From positions 1 to 22,640 of the forward strand of contig DATKQI010000176.1 of the NCBI GenBank assembly GCA_035532755.1: a stretch of 22,640 nucleotides of DNA. The letters are read 5' to 3'. The DNA comes from DATKQI01 sp035532755 (lineage in GTDB: Bacteria > Pseudomonadota > Alphaproteobacteria > Acetobacterales > Acetobacteraceae). Each line of letters begins with the position of its first letter. The stretch's first letter is position 1. Positions 14,097 through 21,809 of this stretch are shown here, piece after piece. The position numbers and the translations under genes are program-made. The notes beneath the pieces are model-generated. The model had not been told where the DNA came from. It saw nothing but the letters and a program-made list of their open reading frames with translations, and made no database searches.

Positions 14097-15356
14097 ATGC
14101 GGCGCGTGGTGGTCACCGGCATGGGCATCGCAAGCCCGCTGGGCCTCGGGGTGGAGCATGTCTGGTCCCGGCTGACCGCCGGCTGCTCGGGCATCACCGC
14201 GATCCAGTCCTTCGACACGGCGGAGCTTGCGGCCAAGGTCGCCGGCCAGGTGCCGGCGGGGGCCAAGGCCGAGGGCGGGCTCGATCTCGCCGAATGGGTG
14301 CCGGTGAAGGACGTGAAGAAGATGGACCGCTTCATCCATCTCGGCCTCGTCGCCGCGACCGAGGCGGTGGAGGATGCGGGCTGGATGCCGGAGGGCGAGG
14401 AGGATCGCTGCGCCACCGGCGTGATGATCGGCTCGGGCATCGGCGGATTGCAGACGATCTACGAAGCCTCGGTGATGGTGCATTCCGGCAAGGCCCGCCG
14501 GCTGTCGCCGTTCTTCATCCCCTCCGCGCTCATCAACCTCGCCTCCGGCCATGTTTCCATCAAGTACGGGTTCAAGGGGCCGAACCATTCCGTCGTCACC
14601 GCCTGCGCGACCGGCGTGCACGCGATCGGCGATGCCGCGCGCCTCATCATGTGGGGCGATGCGGACGTGATGATCGCCGGCGGGGCGGAAGCGACGGTGT
14701 GCCCGCTCGGCATCGCCGGGTTCTGCGCCTCCCGTGCGCTGTCCACCGGCTTCAACGACACCCCTGCCCGCGCCTCCCGCCCCTGGGACAAGGACCGGGA
14801 CGGGTTCGTGATGGGCGAAGGCGCGGCCGTGCTGGTGCTGGAGGAATACGAGCACGCAAAGCGGCGCGGGGCTAAGATCTACGCCGAATTCGGCGGCTAC
14901 GGCCTTTCGGGCGATGCCCATCACATCACCGCCCCGGCGGAAGGGCATGAAGGCGCCTTCCGCGCCATGCGGGCCGCGCTGCGCAACGGCGGGCTGAACC
15001 CCGAGGACATCCAGTACGTGAATGCCCACGGCACCTCCACCTTCGCCGACGATCTGGAGCTGGAGGCGGTGGAGCGGCTGTTCGGCGATGCCGCGTCCGG
15101 TGTCGCGATGTCCTCCACCAAGTCGGCCACCGGCCACCTGCTGGGCGCGGCCGGCGCGATCGAGGCGATCTTCTCCATCCTCGCGGTGCGGGACGGCATC
15201 GCCCCGCCGACGCTCAACCTCGATGAGCCGAGCACGCCGAGCCGGATAGACCGGGTGGCGCACACGGCCCAGGAACGGCCGATCAGGGTCGCGCTGTCGA
15301 ACAGCTTCGGCTTCGGCGGCACCAACGCCAGCGTGATCTTCCGCGCTGCCGCCTGA
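14097..15356 (+). CDS. fabF: 3-oxoacyl-[acyl-carrier-protein] synthase II FabF
   Basis: A 419-residue condensing enzyme that extends acyl-ACP with malonyl-ACP. The thiolase-fold catalytic triad is complete: C170 in TACATGVHAIGDA, H311 in NAHGTST and H347 in SATGHLLGAAG. The C-terminal GFGGTN loop is present. The ATG at 14097 has AAGGA eight bases upstream and gives the family start RRVVVTGMGIASPLG; a GTG at 14079 is in frame but less well placed. It lies 28 bp after acpP and is followed by mltG. FabF rather than FabB is chosen from length, the acpP-fabF order and overall sequence. Confidence 0.97.
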   Translation: MRRVVVTGMGIASPLGLGVEHVWSRLTAGCSGITAIQSFDTAELAAKVAGQVPAGAKAEGGLDLAEWVPVKDVKKMDRFIHLGLVAATEAVEDAGWMPEGEEDRCATGVMIGSGIGGLQTIYEASVMVHSGKARRLSPFFIPSALINLASGHVSIKYGFKGPNHSVVTACATGVHAIGDAARLIMWGDADVMIAGGAEATVCPLGIAGFCASRALSTGFNDTPARASRPWDKDRDGFVMGEGAAVLVLEEYEHAKRRGAKIYAEFGGYGLSGDAHHITAPAEGHEGAFRAMRAALRNGGLNPEDIQYVNAHGTSTFADDLELEAVERLFGDAASGVAMSSTKSATGHLLGAAGAIEAIFSILAVRDGIAPPTLNLDEPSTPSRIDRVAHTAQERPIRVALSNSFGFGGTNASVIFRAAA

Positions 15357-15408
15357 TCCCCCTCCGCCGCCCATCGCCGGGTGGTTTCGTGGCTGGCTCG
15401 GCCGCATC

Positions 15409-16371
15409 GTGCTGGTGCTGGTCCTGCTCAACGTGCTGCTGGGCGCCGGCTACAATATGGTCCGGCAGGAATATCGCGGCCCCGGCCCGCTGGCGCGCAC
15501 CACGGATGTGGTGATCCCGCGCGGTGACGAGGCAGAGGTGGGTGCGGCGCTGAAGCGCGCCGGCGTGATCGGCAACCTGCTGGTCTTCCGCATCGCCGCG
15601 CTTGTCACCGCCGGGCAGGGCCCGCTGCACGCGGCGGAGCTGGCGTTTCCCGCGCACTCCAGCCTGCAGCAGGTGCTGCACATCCTGCGCACCGCCCCGC
15701 CGGTGCAGCATCTGCTCACCATCCCCGAGGGGCTGACGGCGGTGGAGATCGCCCGCCTGATCAACACCGCGCCCGCGCTGACCGGCAAGGTCGCCCCGCC
15801 GAAGGAAGGTGCTGCGCTGCCGCAGACCTACGCCTACGTGCGCGGCATGAACCGCGCGGCGATCCTCGCCCGCGCCGAGGCGGCGATGCGCACCACGCTC
15901 GCGAAGCTCTGGGCCGGTCGCGCGCCGGGCCTGCCGATCGACACCATGCGCGAAGCGGTGACGCTCGCCAGCATCGTGGAGCGGGAGACCGCCCTGCCCG
16001 CCGAGCGGCCGATGGTGGCGGCGGTGTACCTCAACCGCCTGCGCATCGGCATGCGGCTGCAGGCCGACCCGACCGTGATCTACGCCGCGAGCCACGGGCT
16101 CGGCACGCTCGACCACCCGATCACGGATGCGGAACTCGCGGACCCGAGCGCCTACAACACCTATCGCCACGCCGGCCTGCCGCCCGGACCGATCTGCGCG
16201 CCCGGCATCGCCTCCCTCACCGCCGTGCTGCATCCGGCCACCACGAAGGACCTCTATTTCGTGGCGAACGGCAAGGGCGGGCACGCGTTTGCCCGCACCC
16301 TCGCCCAGCACCTGAAGAACGTCGCCCGCTACCGCGCCCTGCACCAGCCACCGCCGGCCTCCCACGGATGA
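15409..16371 (+). CDS. mltG: Endolytic murein transglycosylase MltG (YceG-like), start uncertain
   Basis: An inner-membrane enzyme that cleaves nascent peptidoglycan strands and is thought to terminate glycan polymerisation. A single membrane segment (VLVLVLLNVLLGAGY) is followed by a LysM-like region and the catalytic YceG domain. The catalytic Glu is E191 in ASIVERET; LQADPTVIYA, YNTY and LPPGPICAPG are all family motifs. With the GTG at 15409 the protein has 320 residues and begins directly inside the membrane helix with no ribosome site. The frame is open upstream to 15337 and encodes IAGWFRGWLGRI, the kind of basic flank such helices have, but contains no ATG, GTG or TTG. The fabF-mltG order is usual. 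It overlaps the next gene by ATGA. Confidence 0.92.
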   Translation: MLVLVLLNVLLGAGYNMVRQEYRGPGPLARTTDVVIPRGDEAEVGAALKRAGVIGNLLVFRIAALVTAGQGPLHAAELAFPAHSSLQQVLHILRTAPPVQHLLTIPEGLTAVEIARLINTAPALTGKVAPPKEGAALPQTYAYVRGMNRAAILARAEAAMRTTLAKLWAGRAPGLPIDTMREAVTLASIVERETALPAERPMVAAVYLNRLRIGMRLQADPTVIYAASHGLGTLDHPITDAELADPSAYNTYRHAGLPPGPICAPGIASLTAVLHPATTKDLYFVANGKGGHAFARTLAQHLKNVARYRALHQPPPASHG

Positions 16372-17288
16372 GCCGGCAGCAGCGCATCCTCATCGACTGC
16401 GATCCGGGCGTGGACGACGCGATCGCGCTGCTGCTCGCCCTCGCCGCCCCCACCGAGATCGAGCTGCTGGGCATCACCTGCGTGGCCGGCAACGTGCCGC
16501 TCGCGCAGACGGTGCGTAACGCGCTGCGCGTCTGCGCGCTCGCCGGAAGGGCCGACATCCCGGTTCTGGCCGGCTGCGCGCGGGCGATCATGAACCCCGC
16601 CATCCGCGGCTCGGACGTGCATGGCACCGACGGGCTGGGGGATAGTGCCCTGCCGGACGCGCCGCACGGCCCCGCGCCGGGCCATGCGGTGGATTTCATC
16701 ATCGACACCATCACCGCCGCCCCCGGCGCCGTCACGCTCTGCGCGATCGGCCCGATGACCAACCTCGCGCTCGCCTTCGTCAAGCGGCCGGACATCGCGG
16801 CGATGGTGCAGCAGGTGGTGTTCATGGGCGGCGCGGCGTTCTGCCCCGGCAACGTCACCCCCACCGCCGAATACAATGTCTTCACCGATCCGCACGCCGC
16901 CCAGATCGTGCTGTCGGCCGGCGTGAAATGCACGATGATCGGGCTGGACGTGACCAACCACGTGCAGGTCGGCCCCGCCGAACTCGCGGCGCTCGCCGCC
17001 GGCGGCCCTGTGGCCCAGGCGGCGGGGCGGATGCTCGGCAGCTACGGCCGGCTCGATCCGCGGCTGCACGACCCGTGCGTGATCGCCCACCTGCTCGACC
17101 CGACGCTGTTCACCGGCGTGGACGCGGAAGTGGCGGTGGCGTGCGACAGCCCCCTCACCCTCGGCCAGACCGTCGTCGCCACCCGCGCGAAGCATCTGGC
17201 CGGCCGGCCGGCGGGCTGCCGCGTGTTGACCGAGGTGGACGCCGCAGGAGTGTTCGGGCTGCTGACGGGGCGGCTGAGCGGCTTTTAG
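16368..17288 (+). CDS. Ribonucleoside hydrolase, inosine-uridine preferring type
   Basis: A 306-residue Ca-dependent enzyme that splits nucleosides into base and ribose for salvage. Residues 10-17, DCDPGVDD, are the metal and ribose site. The conserved TPTAEYNVFTDPHAAQIVL block and H234 in LHDPC, at the position of the leaving-group acid, support an active IunH/RihA-type hydrolase. Substrate preference cannot be read from sequence. Its ATG overlaps the mltG stop by four bases (ATGA), so it is translationally coupled to the fatty acid/murein operon, an unusual partner. The final codons and stop lie in an 11-bp repeat that marks the left edge of the accessory island. Confidence 0.92.
   Translation: MSRQQRILIDCDPGVDDAIALLLALAAPTEIELLGITCVAGNVPLAQTVRNALRVCALAGRADIPVLAGCARAIMNPAIRGSDVHGTDGLGDSALPDAPHGPAPGHAVDFIIDTITAAPGAVTLCAIGPMTNLALAFVKRPDIAAMVQQVVFMGGAAFCPGNVTPTAEYNVFTDPHAAQIVLSAGVKCTMIGLDVTNHVQVGPAELAALAAGGPVAQAAGRMLGSYGRLDPRLHDPCVIAHLLDPTLFTGVDAEVAVACDSPLTLGQTVVATRAKHLAGRPAGCRVLTEVDAAGVFGLLTGRLSGF
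17278..17288. repeat. Left 11-bp direct repeat of island
   Basis: GCGGCTTTTAG, identical to 21810-21820. It forms the last codons and TAG stop of the nucleoside hydrolase gene. Confidence 0.85.
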
Positions 17289-17757
17289 GAGAAAAGGATT
17301 ACCCCTCTCGGAGGCCGCCTTGTCGTCGTGCCAGCGGCGAGCATCGCTACGCTTTCGAGGGTTCGATTGATTGAAGCGATAGATCGACTCCCGAGCGGTT
17401 GTGCCCAGATCCAGCTGCGACCCCGTTTTTCATGTTGTTCACCTTCGTTTCAGGCCCCGGAGTTCCTCGGCATCGCATTTCGTCGACCGTGTCGGCCAAA
17501 CTACGTTTTCGGCGTACTCCAGGAGAAAGAAGTGATCTGTCGCGATAGCCTGGCCTCTGCGCCCGGATGCCAGCCGACAGATGATGAGGCGCTGGCCGGG
17601 CTGTACCGACCTTTGGGAGGCAGGCGCTTCAACACGATTGGTGTGTCCTTGGGCGATGCACGTGTCGAACGCAGGTGTGGCCTTGGCCAGGTTGTCGGCG
17701 GGCGCCATCGGCCGTACCCCCAAGTCGCGGCAGCTCAAGCCGGCCGGTTACCGTGAT
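17289..17757. other. Left island margin without recognisable gene
   Basis: About 470 bp of lower-GC sequence between the nucleoside hydrolase stop and the LysR stop. Open frames exist on both strands (plus 17328-17756, minus 17439-17738), but neither gives protein-like composition, a ribosome site or a family I recognise. It may be decayed coding sequence from the incoming DNA. Confidence 0.4.
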
Positions 17758-17758
17758 T

Positions 17759-18658
17759 CTATCCCGGAATGATGCGGGAACCAGCCTGACCCCTCGCTAC
17801 CAGTTGCTGAGCGACCGTGATGAAAGCTGACACGAGGCGCGACTCTCGCCTTTCCGCCAGGCACGCGACATGCGCGTAGGTGAAAATCTCGGCGTTTGAA
17901 ATTGGTAGCGGGTTGATCAGCTTGTGGGGTACGAACTCGACTTCGGATACGATGCCGACCCCGATGCCGCGTATCACCGCATGCCGGCAGGCTTCGCGGC
18001 TGCCGATCTCCATCGCAACACGCGGCTTGATGTTTGCGGCCGCGAGCGCGTGTTCGAACGCCAGACGGGTGGTGGAACCAACCTCTCGCAGTACGACACG
18101 CTGACCATCGAACTCTTCTATATGCACACTGCGCCGCTTGCTCCAAGGATGGTCACGGTTGACCATGGCGACGACTGGATGCCGGCTGTAAGGCAAAAAG
18201 AAGAACCTCGGATCGTCCTGTGTGTGCGCCAGCACCGCAACGTCCGTGCGATACTCCAGGAGCTCATCACGCATCTGCTGTGAGTTTCCGATCGAGACGG
18301 TAACTTCAATTTCGGGATATGATTCCTTAAACGCGGCAAGCATCTCCGTCACGTGGTAGGGGCCGACGGCCCCCACTTTGAGAGAGCCCATGCGGAAGTC
18401 CTGAGAGGCCTTCAGCAGGTCGATCGCCTCTGCTTCCGCCGCGAACATCCGTTGCATTGGACGCAGCAGCTGCCGGCCGAAGTCCGTGAGCATGACGCCT
18501 CGTCCGCGACGGTGAAAGAGCTCGACGCCAAAGTACTGCTCAAGTGCACGCACTTCCGTGCTGAGAGTTGGCTGGCCGATCCCAAGCTTGCGCGAGGCGG
18601 CATTGAAGCCGCCGGCTTCGGCAACAGCGAAGAACGCTTTCAATTGAGTGTAGGTCAT
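17759..18658 (-). CDS. LysR-type regulator, similar to aminoethylphosphonate-catabolism LysR proteins
   Basis: A 299-residue regulator. The N-terminal helix-turn-helix is MTYTQLKAFFAVAEAGGFNAASRKLGIGQPTLSTEVRALEQ in outline (recognition helix about residues 27-40), followed by a linker helix and a periplasmic-binding-like effector domain. Details such as the RMFAAEAEAIDLLKAS linker, GNSQQMRDELLEYRTDVAVL, RVVLREVGSTTR and GIGVGIVSEVEF match, as I recall them, LysR proteins tied to 2-aminoethylphosphonate use (phn_lysR type). It is transcribed divergently from the MHS transporter with 135 bp between, the classical LysR arrangement, so it probably activates the transporter and dehydrogenase in response to a substrate. 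Codon use is less GC-biased than in the flanking housekeeping genes. The LysR call is firm; the phosphonate link is inference. Confidence 0.93.
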   Translation of the reverse strand: MTYTQLKAFFAVAEAGGFNAASRKLGIGQPTLSTEVRALEQYFGVELFHRRGRGVMLTDFGRQLLRPMQRMFAAEAEAIDLLKASQDFRMGSLKVGAVGPYHVTEMLAAFKESYPEIEVTVSIGNSQQMRDELLEYRTDVAVLAHTQDDPRFFFLPYSRHPVVAMVNRDHPWSKRRSVHIEEFDGQRVVLREVGSTTRLAFEHALAAANIKPRVAMEIGSREACRHAVIRGIGVGIVSEVEFVPHKLINPLPISNAEIFTYAHVACLAERRESRLVSAFITVAQQLVARGQAGSRIIPG

Positions 18659-18684
18659 TGGTTAAAGCGATAAGACCCATCCGA

Positions 18685-18703
18685 ATTGGGCATTGGACCA
18701 ATG
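18685..18703. promoter_or_regulatory. Putative LysR binding site with CATTGG-A-CCAATG palindrome
   Basis: In the LysR/transporter spacer, a perfect palindrome CATTGG-A-CCAATG lies at 18691-18703, preceded by another ATTGG at 18685. CATTGG also occurs at 18656-18661, overlapping the LysR start codon. Repeated half-sites near the regulator's own start fit LysR autoregulation plus activation of the divergent gene. Confidence 0.45.
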
Positions 18704-18793
18704 AATGGCCGAATCCGTATGGTGTCAAGTCAGAAAACGACGGAAGCCGCAGCTCGCCAGCGCTGCATGGCCACAGAGAAAAGGGAGGGGGAA

Positions 18794-20101
18794 ATGGAAC
18801 AAGTGTCTATGGGCATGGGAGTAGAGGCAACAGTATCTCGCCAGAAAATGACCAATCTCGCGGTTTTTGCGAGTTTGATCGGCACGACAATCGAATGGTA
18901 CGACTTCTTTTTGTACGGGACAGTTACGGGCCTCGTATTTGGCAAGTTGTTTTTCCCTGCCGCAAATCCGTTCATTTCGCTGTTGCTCGCCTATACGACG
19001 TACGCCGTCGGGTTTGCTAGCCGCCCGGTGGGAGGTGTCCTGTTCGGGCATTTTGGCGACCGGATCGGCCGCAAGCCCTTGCTGGTTCTCACTCTCTCGA
19101 TCATGGGTGTTTCTACTTTCCTGATCGGATTGCTTCCCACCTATCAATCGATCGGCATTGCTGCCCCTGTCATCCTTCTCCTGCTCAGGCTGCTGCAAGG
19201 TATCGGACTTGGCGGCGAATGGGGCGGGGCCGTCTTGATGGCGTTCGAATACGCGCCGAAAGAAAAGCGAGGATTCTACGCCTGCGTGCCCCAGGTCGGT
19301 CTGGCGATCGGCTTGTGCTTGAGCACAGGCGTGGTTGCACTTCTATCTTCTTTCCTTTCGGAGACCGACTTTATTGCCTGGGGCTGGCGCGTTGCCTTCA
19401 TGCTGAGCATTGTGTTGGTGGCGGTGGGCCTGTTTATCCGCCTCCGGATCCTGGAGACCCCAGAGTTCGCGAAGCTGAAGGATAGTCAGCAAATCGCCCA
19501 TGTTCCCGTCAAAGAGATCTTTCGGGACTATCGAACGAACGTCGTCCTTGGATGGGGTGCGCGCTACATCGATGGCGTGGTCTTCAATATCTATGCCGTA
19601 TTCACCATCGCTTATCTGGTAAAGACCCTGCACTTTGCGATTTCGGATGTGCTGCTTGCCATCACCATTGCCGCCTTTCTCCTGATCTTCACAATCCCGA
19701 TCGCCTCGCGATGGTCGGATCAGATTGGCCGCCGCAGGGTGTTTGGGATTGGCGCGCTGATCTCGGGAATTCTCAGCTTTCCGATGTTTTGGCTGATGCA
19801 ATATTCTGGAAGCGTTGCCCTGATGTTCGTGGCCATCATTGTGCCATTCGCCATCGTCTACCCGGCGATCTACGGGCCGGAAGCCGCCCTGTTTTGCGAA
19901 CTGTTTGATACGCGCGTCCGCTACAGCGGGATCTCCATCGTGTATCAACTGTCCGGAATTGTCTCCAGCGCAATCACGCCCCTTGTCGCCACACTCTTGC
20001 TTGCTTACGGCGGTGGCAAGCCATGGCTTGTGGCGTCATACATGCTGGTTGTCGGAATCATCAGCGCGGTCAGCGTCTACTTCATGCGCCGAACCTTTTA
20101 A
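18794..20101 (+). CDS. MFS transporter of the metabolite:H+ symporter (MHS) family
   Basis: A 435-residue inner-membrane transporter with 12 predicted membrane segments, probably importing an organic anion with protons. The start at 18794 follows AGGGAGGGGGAA; earlier in-frame ATGs (18686, 18767) give a non-conserved extension. The opening LIGTTIEWYDFFLYG is the MHS hallmark, followed by GFASRPVGGVLFGHFGDRIGRK (MFS motif A) and LQGIGLGGEWGGAVL. A second motif A-like loop, RWSDQIGRRRVF, opens the second half. Relatives carry shikimate, 2-oxoglutarate, dicarboxylates or betaines, so substrate cannot be set from sequence. It is divergent from the LysR gene and 45 bp upstream of the dehydrogenase, with which it likely forms an operon. 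Confidence 0.92.
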   Translation: MEQVSMGMGVEATVSRQKMTNLAVFASLIGTTIEWYDFFLYGTVTGLVFGKLFFPAANPFISLLLAYTTYAVGFASRPVGGVLFGHFGDRIGRKPLLVLTLSIMGVSTFLIGLLPTYQSIGIAAPVILLLLRLLQGIGLGGEWGGAVLMAFEYAPKEKRGFYACVPQVGLAIGLCLSTGVVALLSSFLSETDFIAWGWRVAFMLSIVLVAVGLFIRLRILETPEFAKLKDSQQIAHVPVKEIFRDYRTNVVLGWGARYIDGVVFNIYAVFTIAYLVKTLHFAISDVLLAITIAAFLLIFTIPIASRWSDQIGRRRVFGIGALISGILSFPMFWLMQYSGSVALMFVAIIVPFAIVYPAIYGPEAALFCELFDTRVRYSGISIVYQLSGIVSSAITPLVATLLLAYGGGKPWLVASYMLVVGIISAVSVYFMRRTF

Positions 20102-20146
20102 GCAAGGTCCAGTCAAAAAATGCGAAAAGAACCGAAGGACCTTCCG

Positions 20147-21259
20147 ATGACGGACCCCTGGCGTTACGTGAATCCTGTCAAGATCACGTTCGGGCTCAAT
20201 GCGATCGAGCGGATCAAGGATGTCATCGCCGGCCGGAGCTACTGTCTTCTGACCTATAACGACAATCCGTTCTTCTCCGATGTGGCCAAGCGGGTGGCAG
20301 ATGTCGCGGGGCCGCCCGCAGTGACGGTGCGTGACGTCGAGCCAAACCCGGACTACGACAGTTTGCGGGCCGCCTGCGCCTCCTTTGCCGGGGCGCAGGT
20401 TTCGCCCCAGGTGATCGTCGCTCTCGGTGGCGGGTCAGTCATCGATACTGCCAAGGTCCTGGCGGCGGCCGGTGACGATTTCTCTCGTGTCCAGGGCTAT
20501 CTTGAAGGGCGACACGGAGCCGAAGCTTTGCGGCACTTGCCTATTATCGCAGTCCCTACAACTGCCGGCACCGGCAGTGAAGTCACCTCCTGGGCCACCG
20601 TATGGGACACTTCCAACAGAAAGAAATACTCGCTTGCCCGACCGGAACTCTACCCGGAACATGCTGTGGTCGACCCACTGCTGACGGTCGGAGTGCCGCG
20701 TGGACTCACCGTCAGCACGGGCCTCGATGCGTTGTCGCATGCACTTGAGAGTATCTGGAACGTCAATTCCAATCCGGTTTCCGCGAACCACGCCGTAGTT
20801 GCCGCCCGCGAAATCATGAGCTGCCTGCCACGTTTGGCCAGCGATCTCGACAATGTCGACCTGCGAACGCGCATGGCGCGAGCCAGCCTGTTTGCTGGCC
20901 TCGCCTTTTCCAACACCAAGACGGCTATTGCGCACTCTCTGTCGTATTACCTCACGCTGCACTATGGCGTCGTTCACGGCATTGCTTGCTCCTTCAGCCT
21001 CCCCGCGGTGATGCGTAGCGTCATTGGCCTCAATGCCGAATGCGACGCAGCACTGGAGCAGATCTTTGGTCCGGATCTCACGGGAGGAGCCGAGGAGCTT
21101 ACCAGATTTCTGCACCGGCTGGACGTGGGCACAAGGGTAACCGATTATGGTGTGACCCGGGACGAATGGATCAGCGCGATTGACGCGGCGCTAACGGGCG
21201 AGCGTGGCCGCAATTTCATTGGAGAGCGCGAGGCAATGGTTGGCGAGGCTTTTGGGTGA
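20147..21259 (+). CDS. Iron-containing (group III) alcohol dehydrogenase, phosphonoacetaldehyde-reductase-like
   Basis: A 370-residue NAD(P)-dependent dehydrogenase interconverting an alcohol and an aldehyde. The cofactor loop GGGSVIDTAK starts at residue 94 and TAGTGSEVTSW follows. The four metal ligands fall at D194, H198 (GLDALSHALE), H263 (AIAHSLSYYL) and H277 (VVHGIACSF), in the spacing seen in FucO-type enzymes, so it should bind iron and be active. The opening WRYVNPVKITFG and the AHSLSYYLTLHYGVVHG segment resemble enzymes acting on phosphonoacetaldehyde/hydroxyethylphosphonate; this sub-assignment is from memory and moderate. The ATG at 20147 has GAAGGA upstream; 20120 is an alternative. 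It follows the transporter by 45 bp. Another short-chain diol or sulfonated alcohol is an alternative substrate. Confidence 0.9.
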   Translation: MTDPWRYVNPVKITFGLNAIERIKDVIAGRSYCLLTYNDNPFFSDVAKRVADVAGPPAVTVRDVEPNPDYDSLRAACASFAGAQVSPQVIVALGGGSVIDTAKVLAAAGDDFSRVQGYLEGRHGAEALRHLPIIAVPTTAGTGSEVTSWATVWDTSNRKKYSLARPELYPEHAVVDPLLTVGVPRGLTVSTGLDALSHALESIWNVNSNPVSANHAVVAAREIMSCLPRLASDLDNVDLRTRMARASLFAGLAFSNTKTAIAHSLSYYLTLHYGVVHGIACSFSLPAVMRSVIGLNAECDAALEQIFGPDLTGGAEELTRFLHRLDVGTRVTDYGVTRDEWISAIDAALTGERGRNFIGEREAMVGEAFG

Positions 21260-21274
21260 GCAGGCGTGCCGTCA

Positions 21275-21714
21275 TCAGGCAGTGGACGCGCGGCTCGGGG
21301 TGGTGCGCCGGCGAAAGGGATTGCCGTGCGCGGGCGGCCTCATCTGCTCGCGTTCTGCGGCAAGCGTCCGCAGCAGCCATACTCGGTCGTCCGCGCTCAG
21401 GAACGGCGCAGTCTCTCGCTGGTCCGACAGGAGCCGTAGCAGGGAAATCCCGACAAGCACCGCCGGCACTCCCATGACTGCGAACATCCACTGCCATCCG
21501 CGCAGCCCCAAAATGCCATTCATGTCGAGCACCGCCCCCGCCAGCGGCGCGCCAATGACGCTGGACACGACGCTGCCGATGACGAACCAGCTAACGGCCC
21601 ACCTCCGGTAACGCTGCGGGAACCAAAGGGCAGGAAATACAGTATACCCGGGAAGAAGCCGGCCTCAGCTGCAATGAATGCAATAACGTAACCGGTCAAC
21701 AGGATTGGCAGCAA
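21275..21714 (-). pseudogene. Fragment of an MFS transporter (ACS type), frameshifted and truncated at both ends
   Basis: Minus-strand remains covering roughly membrane segments 4-6. The upstream frame reads GYVIAFIAAEAGFFPGILYFLPF, then a one-base loss near 21625-21630 shifts the frame; the next frame continues WFPQRYRRWAVSWFVIGSVV, SSVIGAPLAGAVLDMNGILG and LRGWQWMFAVMGVPAVLVGI. These are typical of anion:cation symporters (AEAGFFPG, WFPxRxR, GWQWxF). Neither the N-terminal third nor the C-terminal half is present; the second frame stops at 21275 in non-MFS sequence next to the dehydrogenase stop. It is gene debris, and with the transporter at 18794 it means the incoming DNA carried two transporters. 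Confidence 0.8.
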
Positions 21715-21809
21715 TCCGCGTGATCTTGCCGATGACGTCCTGCTCGCCGACCATTGTTGCCGTCGCTCCCGCGTTCTGGATCCCGTCCGCGATTGCCTTG
21801 GCTATGATC
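21715..21809 (-). pseudogene. Possible coding remnant at right island margin
   Basis: One minus-strand frame gives protein-like sequence, AKAIADGIQNAGATATMVGE followed by QDVIGKITRI, before running into the MFS fragment in another frame. I do not recognise the family. It has neither start nor stop of its own, so it may be the tail of a gene cut by the island's right edge, or chance. Confidence 0.25.

Noticed and set aside
17328..17756. Open frames on both strands at the left island margin
   Set aside because: No ribosome site, no recognisable family and protein-unlike composition; kept only as an uncharacterised margin.
17289..21809. Insertion sequence or integrase in the island
   Set aside because: No transposase or integrase motifs and no terminal inverted repeats at the island ends were found on either strand.
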